From the NCBI RefSeq assembly GCF_028021195.1, contig NZ_CP115668.1:558001-622000 (forward strand): a stretch of DNA of 64,000 nucleotides. The letters are read 5' to 3'. Every line of letters begins with the position of its first letter. Position 1 is the stretch's first letter. Below, piece by piece: positions 56,864-64,000 of this stretch. The position numbers were made by a program, and so were the translations under genes. Source of the DNA: Cutibacterium equinum. GTDB lineage: Bacteria; Actinomycetota; Actinomycetes; Propionibacteriales; Propionibacteriaceae. The notes beneath the pieces are model-generated. The model was not told the DNA's origin and searched no databases. It was given only the letters and a program-made list of their open reading frames with translations.

Positions 56864-59049
56864 CCACCCTGCCTCGTTTCGATTCCATCAACCTCGGAGA
56901 CTCTCCGGTCCCTGCCGACGCGCAGGAGCAGTTCGCCAAGCTGGCCGCGGCCGCTGGTGAGCAGGAGGCCTGGGCCACTCCGGAGCAGATTCCGGTTGGC
57001 CACCTGTACTCCGAGGACGTCTACGCCGACATGGACTGGCTGGACACCTACGCCGGTCTGCCTCCGTTCACCCACGGCCCGTACGCCACCATGTACGCCT
57101 TCCGTCCGTGGACGATTCGTCAGTACGCCGGATTCTCCACCGCCAAGGAGTCCAACGCGTTCTACCGCCGCAACCTGGCCGCTGGCCAGAAGGGTCTGTC
57201 GGTCGCCTTCGACCTGCCGACCCACCGCGGCTACGACTCCGACAACCCGCGTGTTCCCGGCGACGTCGGCATGGCCGGTGTGGCTGTGGACTCCATCCTG
57301 GACATGCGCGAGCTCTTCGCGGGTATTCCGCTGGACCGCATGTCGGTGTCCATGACGATGAACGGCGCCGTGCTGCCGATTCTCGCCCTGTACGTTGTGA
57401 CTGCCGAGGAGCAGGGCGCCAAGCCCGAGCAGCTCGCCGGAACGATCCAGAACGACATCCTCAAGGAGTTCATGGTTCGTAACACGTACATCTACCCGCC
57501 GCTGCCCTCGATGCGGATCATCTCTGACATCTTCGCCTACACCAGCGCGAACATGCCGAAGTGGAACTCCATCTCGATCTCCGGCTACCACATGCAGGAG
57601 GCCGGCGCGACCGCCGACATCGAGATGGCCTACACCCTGGCTGACGGCGTTGACTACATCCGCGCTGGCGAGTCGGTGGGGCTGAAGGTTGACCAGTTCG
57701 CACCGCGTCTGTCCTTCTTCTGGGCCATTGGCACCAACTTCTTCATGGAGGTTGCCAAGATGCGCGCGGCCCGCATGCTGTGGGCCAAGCTGGTCCACCA
57801 GTTCAACCCGAAGAACCCGAAGTCGATGAGCCTGCGTACCCACTCGCAGACCTCCGGCTGGTCGCTGACCGCTCAGGACGTGTACAACAACGTCATCCGC
57901 ACCTGTGTGGAGGCCATGGGAGCTACCCAGGGACACACCCAGTCCTTGCACACCAACTCCCTCGACGAGGCCATCGCCCTGCCGACTGACTTCTCCGCCC
58001 GTATTGCTCGTAACACCCAGCTGTTCATCCAGCAGGAGTCGGGCACCTGCCGCGTCATTGATCCGTGGAGCGGTTCGGCCTACGTCGAGAAGCTCACCCT
58101 CGAGCTGGCTCGCAAGGCCTGGGGCCACATCCAGGAGGTCGAGAAGGCCGGCGGCATGGCCAAGGCCATCGAGAAGGGCATCCCGAAGATGCGTATCGAG
58201 GAGGCCGCTGCTCGTACCCAGGCTCGTATCGACTCTGGCCGTCAGCCCCTCATCGGCGTCAACAAGTACCGTCTCGACGAGGAGGAGCCCCTCGAGGTCC
58301 TCAAGGTCGACAACACCCAGGTGCTCAAGGAGCAGAAGGCCAAGCTGGAGCAGCTGCGTGCCAACCGTGACGAGGAGGCCTGCCAGGCCGCCCTGGAGAA
58401 GATCACCTGGGCTGCTGCCAACCCTGACCCGAGCGATCCCGACCGCAACCTGCTCAAGCTGTGCATCGACGCTGGTCGCGCCAACGCCTCCGTCGGCGAG
58501 ATGTCCGACGCACTGGAGAAGGTATTCGGGCGCTACACCGCTCAGATTCGTACCATTGAGGGTGTGTACAGCAAGGCAGCCGGAAGCACCGAGTCGAGCA
58601 AGAAGGTCCACGAACTCATCAAGCAGTTCGAGGAGAAGGAAGGCCGTCGTCCGCGCATCATGATCGCGAAGATGGGCCAGGACGGTCACGACCGTGGCCA
58701 GAAGGTCGTCGCGACCGCCTATGCCGACCTCGGCATGGACGTCGATGTCGGCCCGCTGTTCCAGACCCCCGAGGAGACCGCTCGACAGGCTGTTGAGGGC
58801 GACGTCCACGTCGTCGGTGTCTCCTCGCTGGCAGCCGGACACCTCACCCTGGTGCCGGCCCTGCGCAAGGAACTGGACAAGCTCGGCCGCTCCGACATCA
58901 TGATCGTTGTCGGTGGTGTCATCCCGACCCAGGACTTCCAGGAGCTCGTCGACGACGGCGCGGCCGCCATCTACCCGCCTGGTACCGTCATCCCGGATGC
59001 TGCCGTCGAGCTGATGGAGAAGCTGCTCGCAGCTCACAACGACGACTGA
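56860..59049 (+). CDS. mutB: methylmalonyl-CoA mutase large (alpha) subunit
   Basis: A 729-residue catalytic subunit. The substrate-binding barrel (about 60-560) has [20 protein letters not shown], the active-site Tyr near residue 90 and [12 protein letters not shown]. The C-terminal cobalamin domain has [13 protein letters not shown] with the cobalt-ligand His (about residue 611). Its [12 protein letters not shown] and [11 protein letters not shown] stretches follow. It carries out the adenosylcobalamin-dependent rearrangement. GTG start at 56860 within the mutA stop region. A very strong hairpin follows at 59076-59113. Confidence 0.97.
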   Translation: MTTLPRFDSINLGDSPVPADAQEQFAKLAAAAGEQEAWATPEQIPVGHLYSEDVYADMDWLDTYAGLPPFTHGPYATMYAFRPWTIRQYAGFSTAKESNAFYRRNLAAGQKGLSVAFDLPTHRGYDSDNPRVPGDVGMAGVAVDSILDMRELFAGIPLDRMSVSMTMNGAVLPILALYVVTAEEQGAKPEQLAGTIQNDILKEFMVRNTYIYPPLPSMRIISDIFAYTSANMPKWNSISISGYHMQEAGATADIEMAYTLADGVDYIRAGESVGLKVDQFAPRLSFFWAIGTNFFMEVAKMRAARMLWAKLVHQFNPKNPKSMSLRTHSQTSGWSLTAQDVYNNVIRTCVEAMGATQGHTQSLHTNSLDEAIALPTDFSARIARNTQLFIQQESGTCRVIDPWSGSAYVEKLTLELARKAWGHIQEVEKAGGMAKAIEKGIPKMRIEEAAARTQARIDSGRQPLIGVNKYRLDEEEPLEVLKVDNTQVLKEQKAKLEQLRANRDEEACQAALEKITWAAANPDPSDPDRNLLKLCIDAGRANASVGEMSDALEKVFGRYTAQIRTIEGVYSKAAGSTESSKKVHELIKQFEEKEGRRPRIMIAKMGQDGHDRGQKVVATAYADLGMDVDVGPLFQTPEETARQAVEGDVHVVGVSSLAAGHLTLVPALRKELDKLGRSDIMIVVGGVIPTQDFQELVDDGAAAIYPPGTVIPDAAVELMEKLLAAHNDD

Positions 59050-59075
59050 GCCTGGCTCGGTCCACGAGATTGAAG

Positions 59076-59113
59076 GGTGGCCCCTGGAACCCCGCGAGGT
59101 TCCAGGGGCCACC
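59076..59113. terminator. 16-bp perfect hairpin between mutB and meaB
   Basis: GGTGGCCCCTGGAACC (59076-59091) pairs perfectly with 59098-59113 around a 6-nt loop, 27 bp after the mutB stop. It has no T tract, so it may act as a partial terminator or protect the mutAB message, lowering meaB expression relative to mutAB. Confidence 0.75.
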
Positions 59114-59214
59114 GGCATCCACGGCTGACAACCACCGGCTATGGGTCCTCAGCGGTGAACGTTGCTCGTGGGCGGTACGGTAGACATACCCGCCCGATGA
59201 AGGAAATGGTGATC

Positions 59215-60243
59215 ATGCCGATCGACGTCCACGAACTGGTTGAGCAAGTCCTGGCAGGTAGCCGCCAGCACATTGCCAAAGCGCTGACTCTGGTGGAGTC
59301 GAGCAAACCGGCCCATCGTGAGAAGGCGCGTGAAATGCTGCGTCTGCTGGCTCCGCACACCGGTGATGCCATTCGGGTCGGCATCTCGGGCGTCCCTGGC
59401 GCTGGCAAGTCCACCTTCATCAACGCCATGGGCACCAAGCTCATCGATGAGTTCAACTACAACGTTGCCGTCCTGGCCGTCGATCCCTCCTCGACTCGTA
59501 CCGGCGGCTCGATCCTCGGCGACCGCACCCGCATGGGGGATCTGTGCAACCGTGACGAGGCTTTCGTGCGACCCTCGCCCTCGGGTGGCCACCTGGGTGG
59601 CGTTGCCCGGGCCACTCGCGAGGCCATGATCGTCATGGAGGCTGCCGGCTACAACGTGGTTCTCGTCGAGACTGTCGGCGTCGGACAGTCCGAGGTTGCC
59701 GTGGCCGGGATGGTCGACACCTTCCTCATGCTGTCCGTCGCGGGTACTGGCGACCAGTTGCAGGGCATCAAGAAGGGCATCCTGGAGTTGGCGGACGTCG
59801 TGGCAGTCAACAAGGCCGAGGGCGACAATGCCGCCAACGCGCGTGTCTCCGCCCGGGATCTGTCGATCGCCATGAAGCTCGTCTCCTCCGACGCCGACAA
59901 GCGCCGCGTCCCGGTGCTGACCTGCTCTTCCTACACCAAGGAAGGGCTTGACGACGTCTGGCAGGCCGTTGTCGACCACCGCGCTTACCTTGACCAGGAC
60001 GGCTCCTTGCAGGTTCGCCGTATTGAGCAGCAGCGTGAGTGGCTGTGGAACATGGTCCGAAACGAGATCCTCGAATCCTTGGACACCGATGCTTCCGTCC
60101 AGCGGGTCGCCGAGCAGATTGAAGCCGGGCTGGGCACCGAGGCCACCAACGCCTTGGAAGGTGCCGAGCAGATCTTGCGGGCCTTTGCTCGTGCCGTCCC
60201 CAGCCTGCCGTGGGCGCAAGGAGAGATGACCAGCGGTTCTTGA
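59215..60243 (+). CDS. meaB: MeaB/ArgK GTPase, methylmalonyl-CoA mutase chaperone
   Basis: A 342-residue G3E-family P-loop GTPase: Walker A GVPGAGKSTFINAMG (about residues 57-71), the switch-region VDPSSTRTGGSILGDRTRM (about 90-108), Walker B VLVETVGVGQSEV and the base-specificity motif NKAEGDN. It protects the mutase and gates adenosylcobalamin loading. The ATG at 59215 is preferred because AAGGA lies at 59200-59204; an ATG at 59197 would place that site inside the gene. Third gene of the mutase cluster, separated by the hairpin. Confidence 0.94.
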   Translation: MPIDVHELVEQVLAGSRQHIAKALTLVESSKPAHREKAREMLRLLAPHTGDAIRVGISGVPGAGKSTFINAMGTKLIDEFNYNVAVLAVDPSSTRTGGSILGDRTRMGDLCNRDEAFVRPSPSGGHLGGVARATREAMIVMEAAGYNVVLVETVGVGQSEVAVAGMVDTFLMLSVAGTGDQLQGIKKGILELADVVAVNKAEGDNAANARVSARDLSIAMKLVSSDADKRRVPVLTCSSYTKEGLDDVWQAVVDHRAYLDQDGSLQVRRIEQQREWLWNMVRNEILESLDTDASVQRVAEQIEAGLGTEATNALEGAEQILRAFARAVPSLPWAQGEMTSGS

Positions 60244-60463
60244 CCGAACATTACCGGAGAAGCATCTAGTCGGGAAAGGTGAGATTCTCGGTCTTCTCGG
60301 TGCTTTGTTGGGGACGCATGGAGACTAAAACACCGACTTTTGTCCGCTCCAGAAGGGTTTTCTCTATCAGTTTCTGAGAGCTTTTACGGTCTTGGCTCGT
60401 GGATGACCCCTTGTCACAGTAGGTTGTGATTTCCCAATCAACCTACTGAGAGGAAGTGGATGC

Positions 60464-61984
60464 ATGACATCACGTCGTATCACAACCTTGTTACTCTGCG
60501 CGGTCACTGGCGTATCTCTTGCCGCTAGTGCTGTCCCCAGTAATGCGGCTGATGGCTTCGCCACTGCACCACTGCGCACTTCTGAATCTGTGAAGACCAC
60601 TAGCGAGTTCGTTGTTCACCTCAAGGGCGCTTCGACTTCTACCCGCAGCGTGTCCCACGCTAATTCCGCTGATCGAGCGCACCTGAAGTCTCTGCGAGGA
60701 ACCTTTGAGCATGCTGCCAAGGCGCGCGGGACCCGCGTGGTGGGTTCCATGGCCCGAGCCAACCATTCGATGTCGGTGCAGACGTCGAAGGGGCTCGACG
60801 CCAAAGCTGCCAAGGCATTCAAGACGGAGCTGGAGCGGAACCCTGAGGTGGAGTCCGTTGAGCCAGTTCTCCACATGACGATTAACGAGCGGAGCGAGAC
60901 GAGGGGCCGCACCGCAGCGGTTTCGTTCACTCCGAACGACCGGTACTGGGGCCGTCAGTGGGGCCTGAACTCCGACAAGGGCATCGACGCCCCGGGAGCG
61001 TGGTCGACCAGCATTGGTTCTGGGGTGACGGTCGCCGTCATCGACTCCGGCATCATTCGGCACCCTGACCTGGATGACAAGCTTTTGCCGGGCTACGACT
61101 TCATCTCCAACCGTTACGTTGCTGGCGATGGCGACGGTCGAGATGCCGATCCTTCTGACGAGGGCGACTGGACTCGGGCCGGCGACTGCGGTCCCGGTAG
61201 CCTCCCTCACGATTCCTCCTGGCATGGTAGCCACGTTGCCGGCATTATTGGGGCTTCGACGAACAACGGTCGCGGTATCGCAGGTGCCGCCCCTGATTCC
61301 AATATCCTTCCGGTGCGCGCTCTGGGGCACTGCGGTGGAACTGACGTCGACATCGCCGACGCCATCACCTGGTCCGCGGGTGGTGAGGTCCCCGGCGTTC
61401 CCACCAACCGCCACCCCGCCAAGGTCATCAACATGAGCCTGGGGGGCCGTAGCTCCTACTGCCCGACGAGCTACCAACGCGCCATTGATTACGCCAGGTC
61501 CCGTGGTGCGACGATCATCGTCGCTGCTGGCAACGAGAATATGGATGCCAGCAAATCGACCCCCGGAAACTGCCGCGGCGTCGTTGTTGTGGGAGCGACC
61601 GGACAGACTGGCGCTAGGTCCTACTTCTCAAACTGGGGCTGGACCGTTGACCTTTCCGCTCCTGGTGGAGACGATTACACCGGCGACCTGATCCTCTCGA
61701 CGGTTAATACTGGCAAGACGACCCCGCAGGCCCCGGCCTACGGCTACATGGAGGGCACCTCCCAGGCTGCCCCGCACGTGTCTGCGGTTGCCGCCCTCAT
61801 GCTGTCTGCCAACCCGAACCTCTCCCCGGATCAGATTGAGGCGATCCTCAAGCAATCGGTGAATTATGCTCGCTGCGACGCAGCGTGTGGCACGGGTATC
61901 GTCGACGCCCGCAAGGCCGTTGCGTCAGCCAGAAACGCCTACAGAAACGGCGGCTACCGAAGCGGCTACCTTTTGCACCGCTGA
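60464..61984 (+). CDS. secreted S8 family serine peptidase (subtilase)
   Basis: A 506-residue exported protease. The signal peptide (residues 1-28) ends PSNAADG. The I9-like propeptide covers about 45-140 (STSRSVSHANSADRAHLKSL ... NPEVESVEPVLHM). The catalytic triad is complete: Asp194 in AVIDSGIIRHPD, His254 in HGSHVAGIIGAS and Ser433 in GTSQAAPHVSAVAAL, with the oxyanion Asn in VAAGNENMD. Several cysteines (for example CGPGS, LGHCGG, GNCRG) suggest disulfides. It has no cell-wall anchor, so it is probably released. Its homologues fall in the S8A group with DACGTGIVDARKA at the end. Confidence 0.95.
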   Translation: MTSRRITTLLLCAVTGVSLAASAVPSNAADGFATAPLRTSESVKTTSEFVVHLKGASTSTRSVSHANSADRAHLKSLRGTFEHAAKARGTRVVGSMARANHSMSVQTSKGLDAKAAKAFKTELERNPEVESVEPVLHMTINERSETRGRTAAVSFTPNDRYWGRQWGLNSDKGIDAPGAWSTSIGSGVTVAVIDSGIIRHPDLDDKLLPGYDFISNRYVAGDGDGRDADPSDEGDWTRAGDCGPGSLPHDSSWHGSHVAGIIGASTNNGRGIAGAAPDSNILPVRALGHCGGTDVDIADAITWSAGGEVPGVPTNRHPAKVINMSLGGRSSYCPTSYQRAIDYARSRGATIIVAAGNENMDASKSTPGNCRGVVVVGATGQTGARSYFSNWGWTVDLSAPGGDDYTGDLILSTVNTGKTTPQAPAYGYMEGTSQAAPHVSAVAALMLSANPNLSPDQIEAILKQSVNYARCDAACGTGIVDARKAVASARNAYRNGGYRSGYLLHR

Positions 61985-61991
61985 GAGCAGA

Positions 61992-62023
61992 ACGTGGCCC
62001 GGACCGTACGGTCCGGGCCACGT
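61992..62023. terminator. perfect 32-bp palindrome, bidirectional terminator
   Basis: ACGTGGCCCGGACCGT and its exact inverse are directly adjacent (61992-62007 and 62008-62023), 7 bp after the subtilase stop and 18 bp before the end of the convergent S4 gene. It is followed by CTTATGT on the plus strand. It probably ends both transcripts. Confidence 0.8.
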
Positions 62024-62041
62024 CTTATGTCGGGTTCGTCA

Positions 62042-62272
62042 TCACCAGGGAACGTCGGGCTCGGTGAGATCGACGGTCTCGGTGACGGTCTGGCCGCCGC
62101 TGGTGACACTCACTTCGTCGCCGGGATGAAGTTGGCGTCCACGCCGAGTTTCAACCTCTCCGTTGACGCTGACGTGCCCCGAAGCGATGAGTTCACGAGC
62201 CTGACCGCCAGTGTCGGCGAGGTTGGCGAACTTGAGGTACTGGCCGAGCCTGATCATCTGGTCGTCATGCAC
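62042..62272 (-). CDS. S4-domain RNA-binding protein
   Basis: A 76-residue stand-alone S4 domain: IRLGQYLKFANLADTGGQAR (residues 7-26), ELIASGHVSVNGEVETRRGR (27-46), then QLHPGDEVSV. Such YaaA/YbcJ-like proteins bind structured RNA, possibly ribosomal. It is the last gene before a large minus-strand transporter operon and is separated from it by 30 bp, so it may be co-transcribed. Confidence 0.9.
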   Translation of the reverse strand: MHDDQMIRLGQYLKFANLADTGGQARELIASGHVSVNGEVETRRGRQLHPGDEVSVTSGGQTVTETVDLTEPDVPW

Positions 62273-62302
62273 ACCGTCAGTGTGTCACCTCGACCGCACA
62301 AC

Positions 62303-63103
62303 TCACAGCACGGAATTGATGAATCCCTGCAGACGCTGCGATTTCGGGTGATTGATGACGTCGGTGGGGGAGCCTGCCTCGACGACGACACCCCCGTCCA
62401 TGAAGACGACATGGTCGGCAACCTCGCGGGCAAATCCCATCTCGTGGGTGACGACGATCATCGTCATGCCCTCGCGCGCGAGATCCTTGAGGACGCTCAG
62501 CACCTCACCGACGAGCTCGGGGTCGAGGGCCGAGGTCGGCTCGTCGAAGAGCATGAGTTCGGGCTTCATGGCCATCGCGCGGGCAATGGCGACGCGCTGC
62601 TGCTGGCCACCGGACAGCTCGGCGGGGTAGTGGTCAGCGCGATCAGCCATGCCGACTCGCTCCAACAGGGACATGGCCAGCGGCTTGGCCTCCTCCTTGG
62701 ACAGTCCGGACACGTTGACAGGCGCCTCCATGACGTTTCCCAGGGCAGTCATGTGAGGAAAGAGGTTGAATCGCTGGAACACCATGCCAATGCGTGCCCG
62801 CTGGGCTGCGATGTCCTTGTCGGAAAGCCGCTTGAGGCGTCCATCCGGTAGGGGATCGTGCTCGTAGCCGATACGCTGTCCACCGACCCAGATCTCACCG
62901 GCCTCAAAGGTCTCCAACTGGTTGATGCAGCGCAATAGCGTGGACTTTCCCGAGCCGGAAGGCCCAAGGAGGACGCACACCTCCCCGGATGCGACGTCGA
63001 GGTCAATTCCTTTGAGGATGTGGAGTGGCCCGAATTCCTTGTGCAACCCCTTGATGCGCACCATCGGTTCGGTGCCTGCAGACTCTGCTGTGGATGTGCT
63101 CAC
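62303..63103 (-). CDS. polar amino-acid ABC transporter ATP-binding protein
   Basis: A 266-residue ABC ATPase of the GlnQ type: Walker [10 protein letters not shown] (about residues 46-54), Q-loop [15 protein letters not shown] (about 106-120), signature [15 protein letters not shown] (about 160-174), Walker [17 protein letters not shown] and switch His in VVTHEMGFA. The GTG at 63103 overlaps the permease stop by 4 bp. The frame's extension to 63745 is antisense-like shadow over the permease gene. Confidence 0.94.
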   Translation of the reverse strand: MSTSTAESAGTEPMVRIKGLHKEFGPLHILKGIDLDVASGEVCVLLGPSGSGKSTLLRCINQLETFEAGEIWVGGQRIGYEHDPLPDGRLKRLSDKDIAAQRARIGMVFQRFNLFPHMTALGNVMEAPVNVSGLSKEEAKPLAMSLLERVGMADRADHYPAELSGGQQQRVAIARAMAMKPELMLFDEPTSALDPELVGEVLSVLKDLAREGMTMIVVTHEMGFAREVADHVVFMDGGVVVEAGSPTDVINHPKSQRLQGFINSVL

Positions 63104-64000
63104 TGCTCGACCTCCAGGGCGATGTTCTTGTGCGTGGTGCCGGCTGCCTGGATGGCGGCCTGGCGACGCAGCCGCTTCGATGAGGACTTCCCGTTGAGAC
63201 CACGACCGAAGTACTGCTCGAGGAAATGTTGCCCGATCATGAGGACACTCGTCATGACGAGGTACCAGAAGGCGGCGACGATGAGCAACGGTATCGGTGC
63301 GTAGATGCGGTTGGCGATGGCGTTCGTGGCGTACTGCAGGTCGAGGGTGAAGGGCACGGCCAACACCAAGGAGGTCGTCTTGAGCATGCCGATGGTCTCG
63401 TTGCCCAGCGGCGGGATGATGACCCGCATGGCTTGGGGAATGATGATGCGGCTCATGATGAGGGACGGCTTCATACCCAGGGCCTTTGCTGCCTCCGTCT
63501 GTCCCGCATCGACCGACTCCAAACCGGCACGGATGATCTCGGCCAGGTAGGCTCCCTCGTTGAGGCCCAGGCCGATGATGGCAGCAGCCAGGGCGGTGAC
63601 GACCTTCTCGGTCTCGGCGCTGGCCAATTGGGGACCACCGAAAGGCACTCCGATGGACATCGTCGGGTACAGCACGGCCAGCAGTCCCCAGAACACCAAC
63701 TGGGTGTACACCGGGACGCCGCGGAAGACGAAGATGTAGGCCCACGAGACAGCGCGCAGCACCGGGTTGCGGGACTGCCTCATGATGGCCGTGAGGAGGG
63801 CTACTGCTGTTCCCAACAGCATCGCGGCGAAGGTCAGCAGGATGGTGTAGCCGATGCCGGTGACGATTTTGACGTCACGTAGGTATAGCCACACCACCGA
63901 CCACTGGTAGTTGGGGTTCGTGACGAGTCCCTGGAGGAAGATCAGTACCAACAGGGCAACGATGATGGCCGCGATCCAGGTTCCCGGATGTGCGACGTCG
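63100..64000 (-). CDS. polar amino-acid ABC transporter permease, 5' end outside the window
   Basis: A HisM/GlnP-type permease whose frame is open to the right edge ([20 protein letters not shown] at the visible N-terminal side), so its start lies beyond 64000. Visible are five to six hydrophobic segments and the family motif [17 protein letters not shown]-like stretch ([20 protein letters not shown]). The EAA loop [20 protein letters not shown] and [16 protein letters not shown] are also intact. The C-terminus is a basic cytoplasmic tail. It pairs with the ATPase gene downstream; the binding protein gene is presumably further upstream. Confidence 0.92.
   Translation of the reverse strand, partial: DVAHPGTWIAAIIVALLVLIFLQGLVTNPNYQWSVVWLYLRDVKIVTGIGYTILLTFAAMLLGTAVALLTAIMRQSRNPVLRAVSWAYIFVFRGVPVYTQLVFWGLLAVLYPTMSIGVPFGGPQLASAETEKVVTALAAAIIGLGLNEGAYLAEIIRAGLESVDAGQTEAAKALGMKPSLIMSRIIIPQAMRVIIPPLGNETIGMLKTTSLVLAVPFTLDLQYATNAIANRIYAPIPLLIVAAFWYLVMTSVLMIGQHFLEQYFGRGLNGKSSSKRLRRQAAIQAAGTTHKNIALEVEQ

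Noticed and set aside
56797-59118. 773-residue minus-strand ORF opposite mutB
   Set aside because: Shadow of a strongly expressed gene with biased codons; no domain, low-complexity sequence, no ribosome-binding site.
63104-63745. Extension of the amino-acid ABC ATPase frame
   Set aside because: Antisense-like reading over the permease gene; the GTG at 63103 gives the normal ATPase start with a 4-bp overlap.
1-64000. CRISPR arrays, tRNA and rRNA genes
   Set aside because: No regularly spaced repeat series and no tRNA or rRNA-like sequence was seen on reading through; a covariance-model search was not possible.

Overview
The window reads as a high-GC actinobacterial chromosome of the family Propionibacteriaceae, most like Cutibacterium. 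The main reasons are a methylmalonyl-CoA mutase operon (mutA-mutB-meaB) behind a cobalamin riboswitch, as expected for propionic fermentation by the Wood-Werkman cycle, and a peptidyl-tRNA hydrolase/ACT/RmuC/short-chain Z-prenyl transferase repertoire typical of actinobacteria. The species is inferred; I could not check it. No tRNA, rRNA, CRISPR array or integrase gene was seen.

Layout. (1) 1-14.7 kb is compact core chromosome: a YyaL-type protein (5' end cut off), Z-prenyl diphosphate synthase, hemolysin III, PhoH, DUF4245 protein, xseB-xseA, a large secreted beta-propeller/phosphoesterase, ispH, rmuC, an M18 aminopeptidase and ychF. (2) 14.7-37.9 kb is accessory DNA that starts exactly at the 3' end of ychF. 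The last bases of ychF, a core of about 20-27 bp, recur at 29.10, 33.56 and 37.91 kb and divide the region into three segments, which I read as successive integrations at the ychF 3' end. Segment 1 (14.7-29.1 kb) carries an orphan membrane protein, a decayed IS3 transposase, a complete sugar ABC transporter plus catabolic operon with its LacI regulator and operator, IS and gene debris, and an AAA/DUF4143 ATPase. Segment 2 (29.1-33.6 kb) has a broken higBA pair, a 53-residue CxxC protein, a broken PAP2 phosphatase, ISL3 debris and two unknown genes. Segment 3 (33.6-37.9 kb) has a Nudix hydrolase, a live antitoxin/Doc pair and its dead duplicate, fragments of DUF1697, DUF308, DUF4386 and hsdM genes, and a Fic protein under two strong inverted repeats. 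(3) A relBE pair lies just past the last repeat.

(4) 38.5-43.4 kb is an iron or siderophore-type operon (MATE exporter, binding lipoprotein, FecCD permease, ATPase) with a DtxR/IdeR-like box in front. (5) 43.5-54.5 kb is mixed housekeeping: DoxX, DUF4230, DJ-1/PfpI, HAD, peptidyl-tRNA hydrolase, ACT-domain protein, secreted GH20 hexosaminidase, thiol peroxidase, GH13 enzyme, UDP-glucose dehydrogenase and an alpha/beta hydrolase. (6) 54.6-60.2 kb is the B12 riboswitch and mutA-mutB-meaB. (7) 60.4-64 kb holds a secreted subtilase, an S4 RNA-binding protein and a polar amino-acid ABC transporter that runs off the end.

Working together: the sugar operon imports a monosaccharide, phosphorylates it with an FGGY kinase and passes it through a TIM-barrel isomerase/epimerase and a ribulose-phosphate 4-epimerase/aldolase. 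A LacI operator lies over the promoter, and a second LacI-type palindrome lies inside the first permease gene. Two unrelated secreted proteins (7.1-9.9 kb and 47.6-50.0 kb) end in a bare LPH[T/S]G motif at the extreme C-terminus, suggesting a shared but non-canonical surface-sorting or processing signal.
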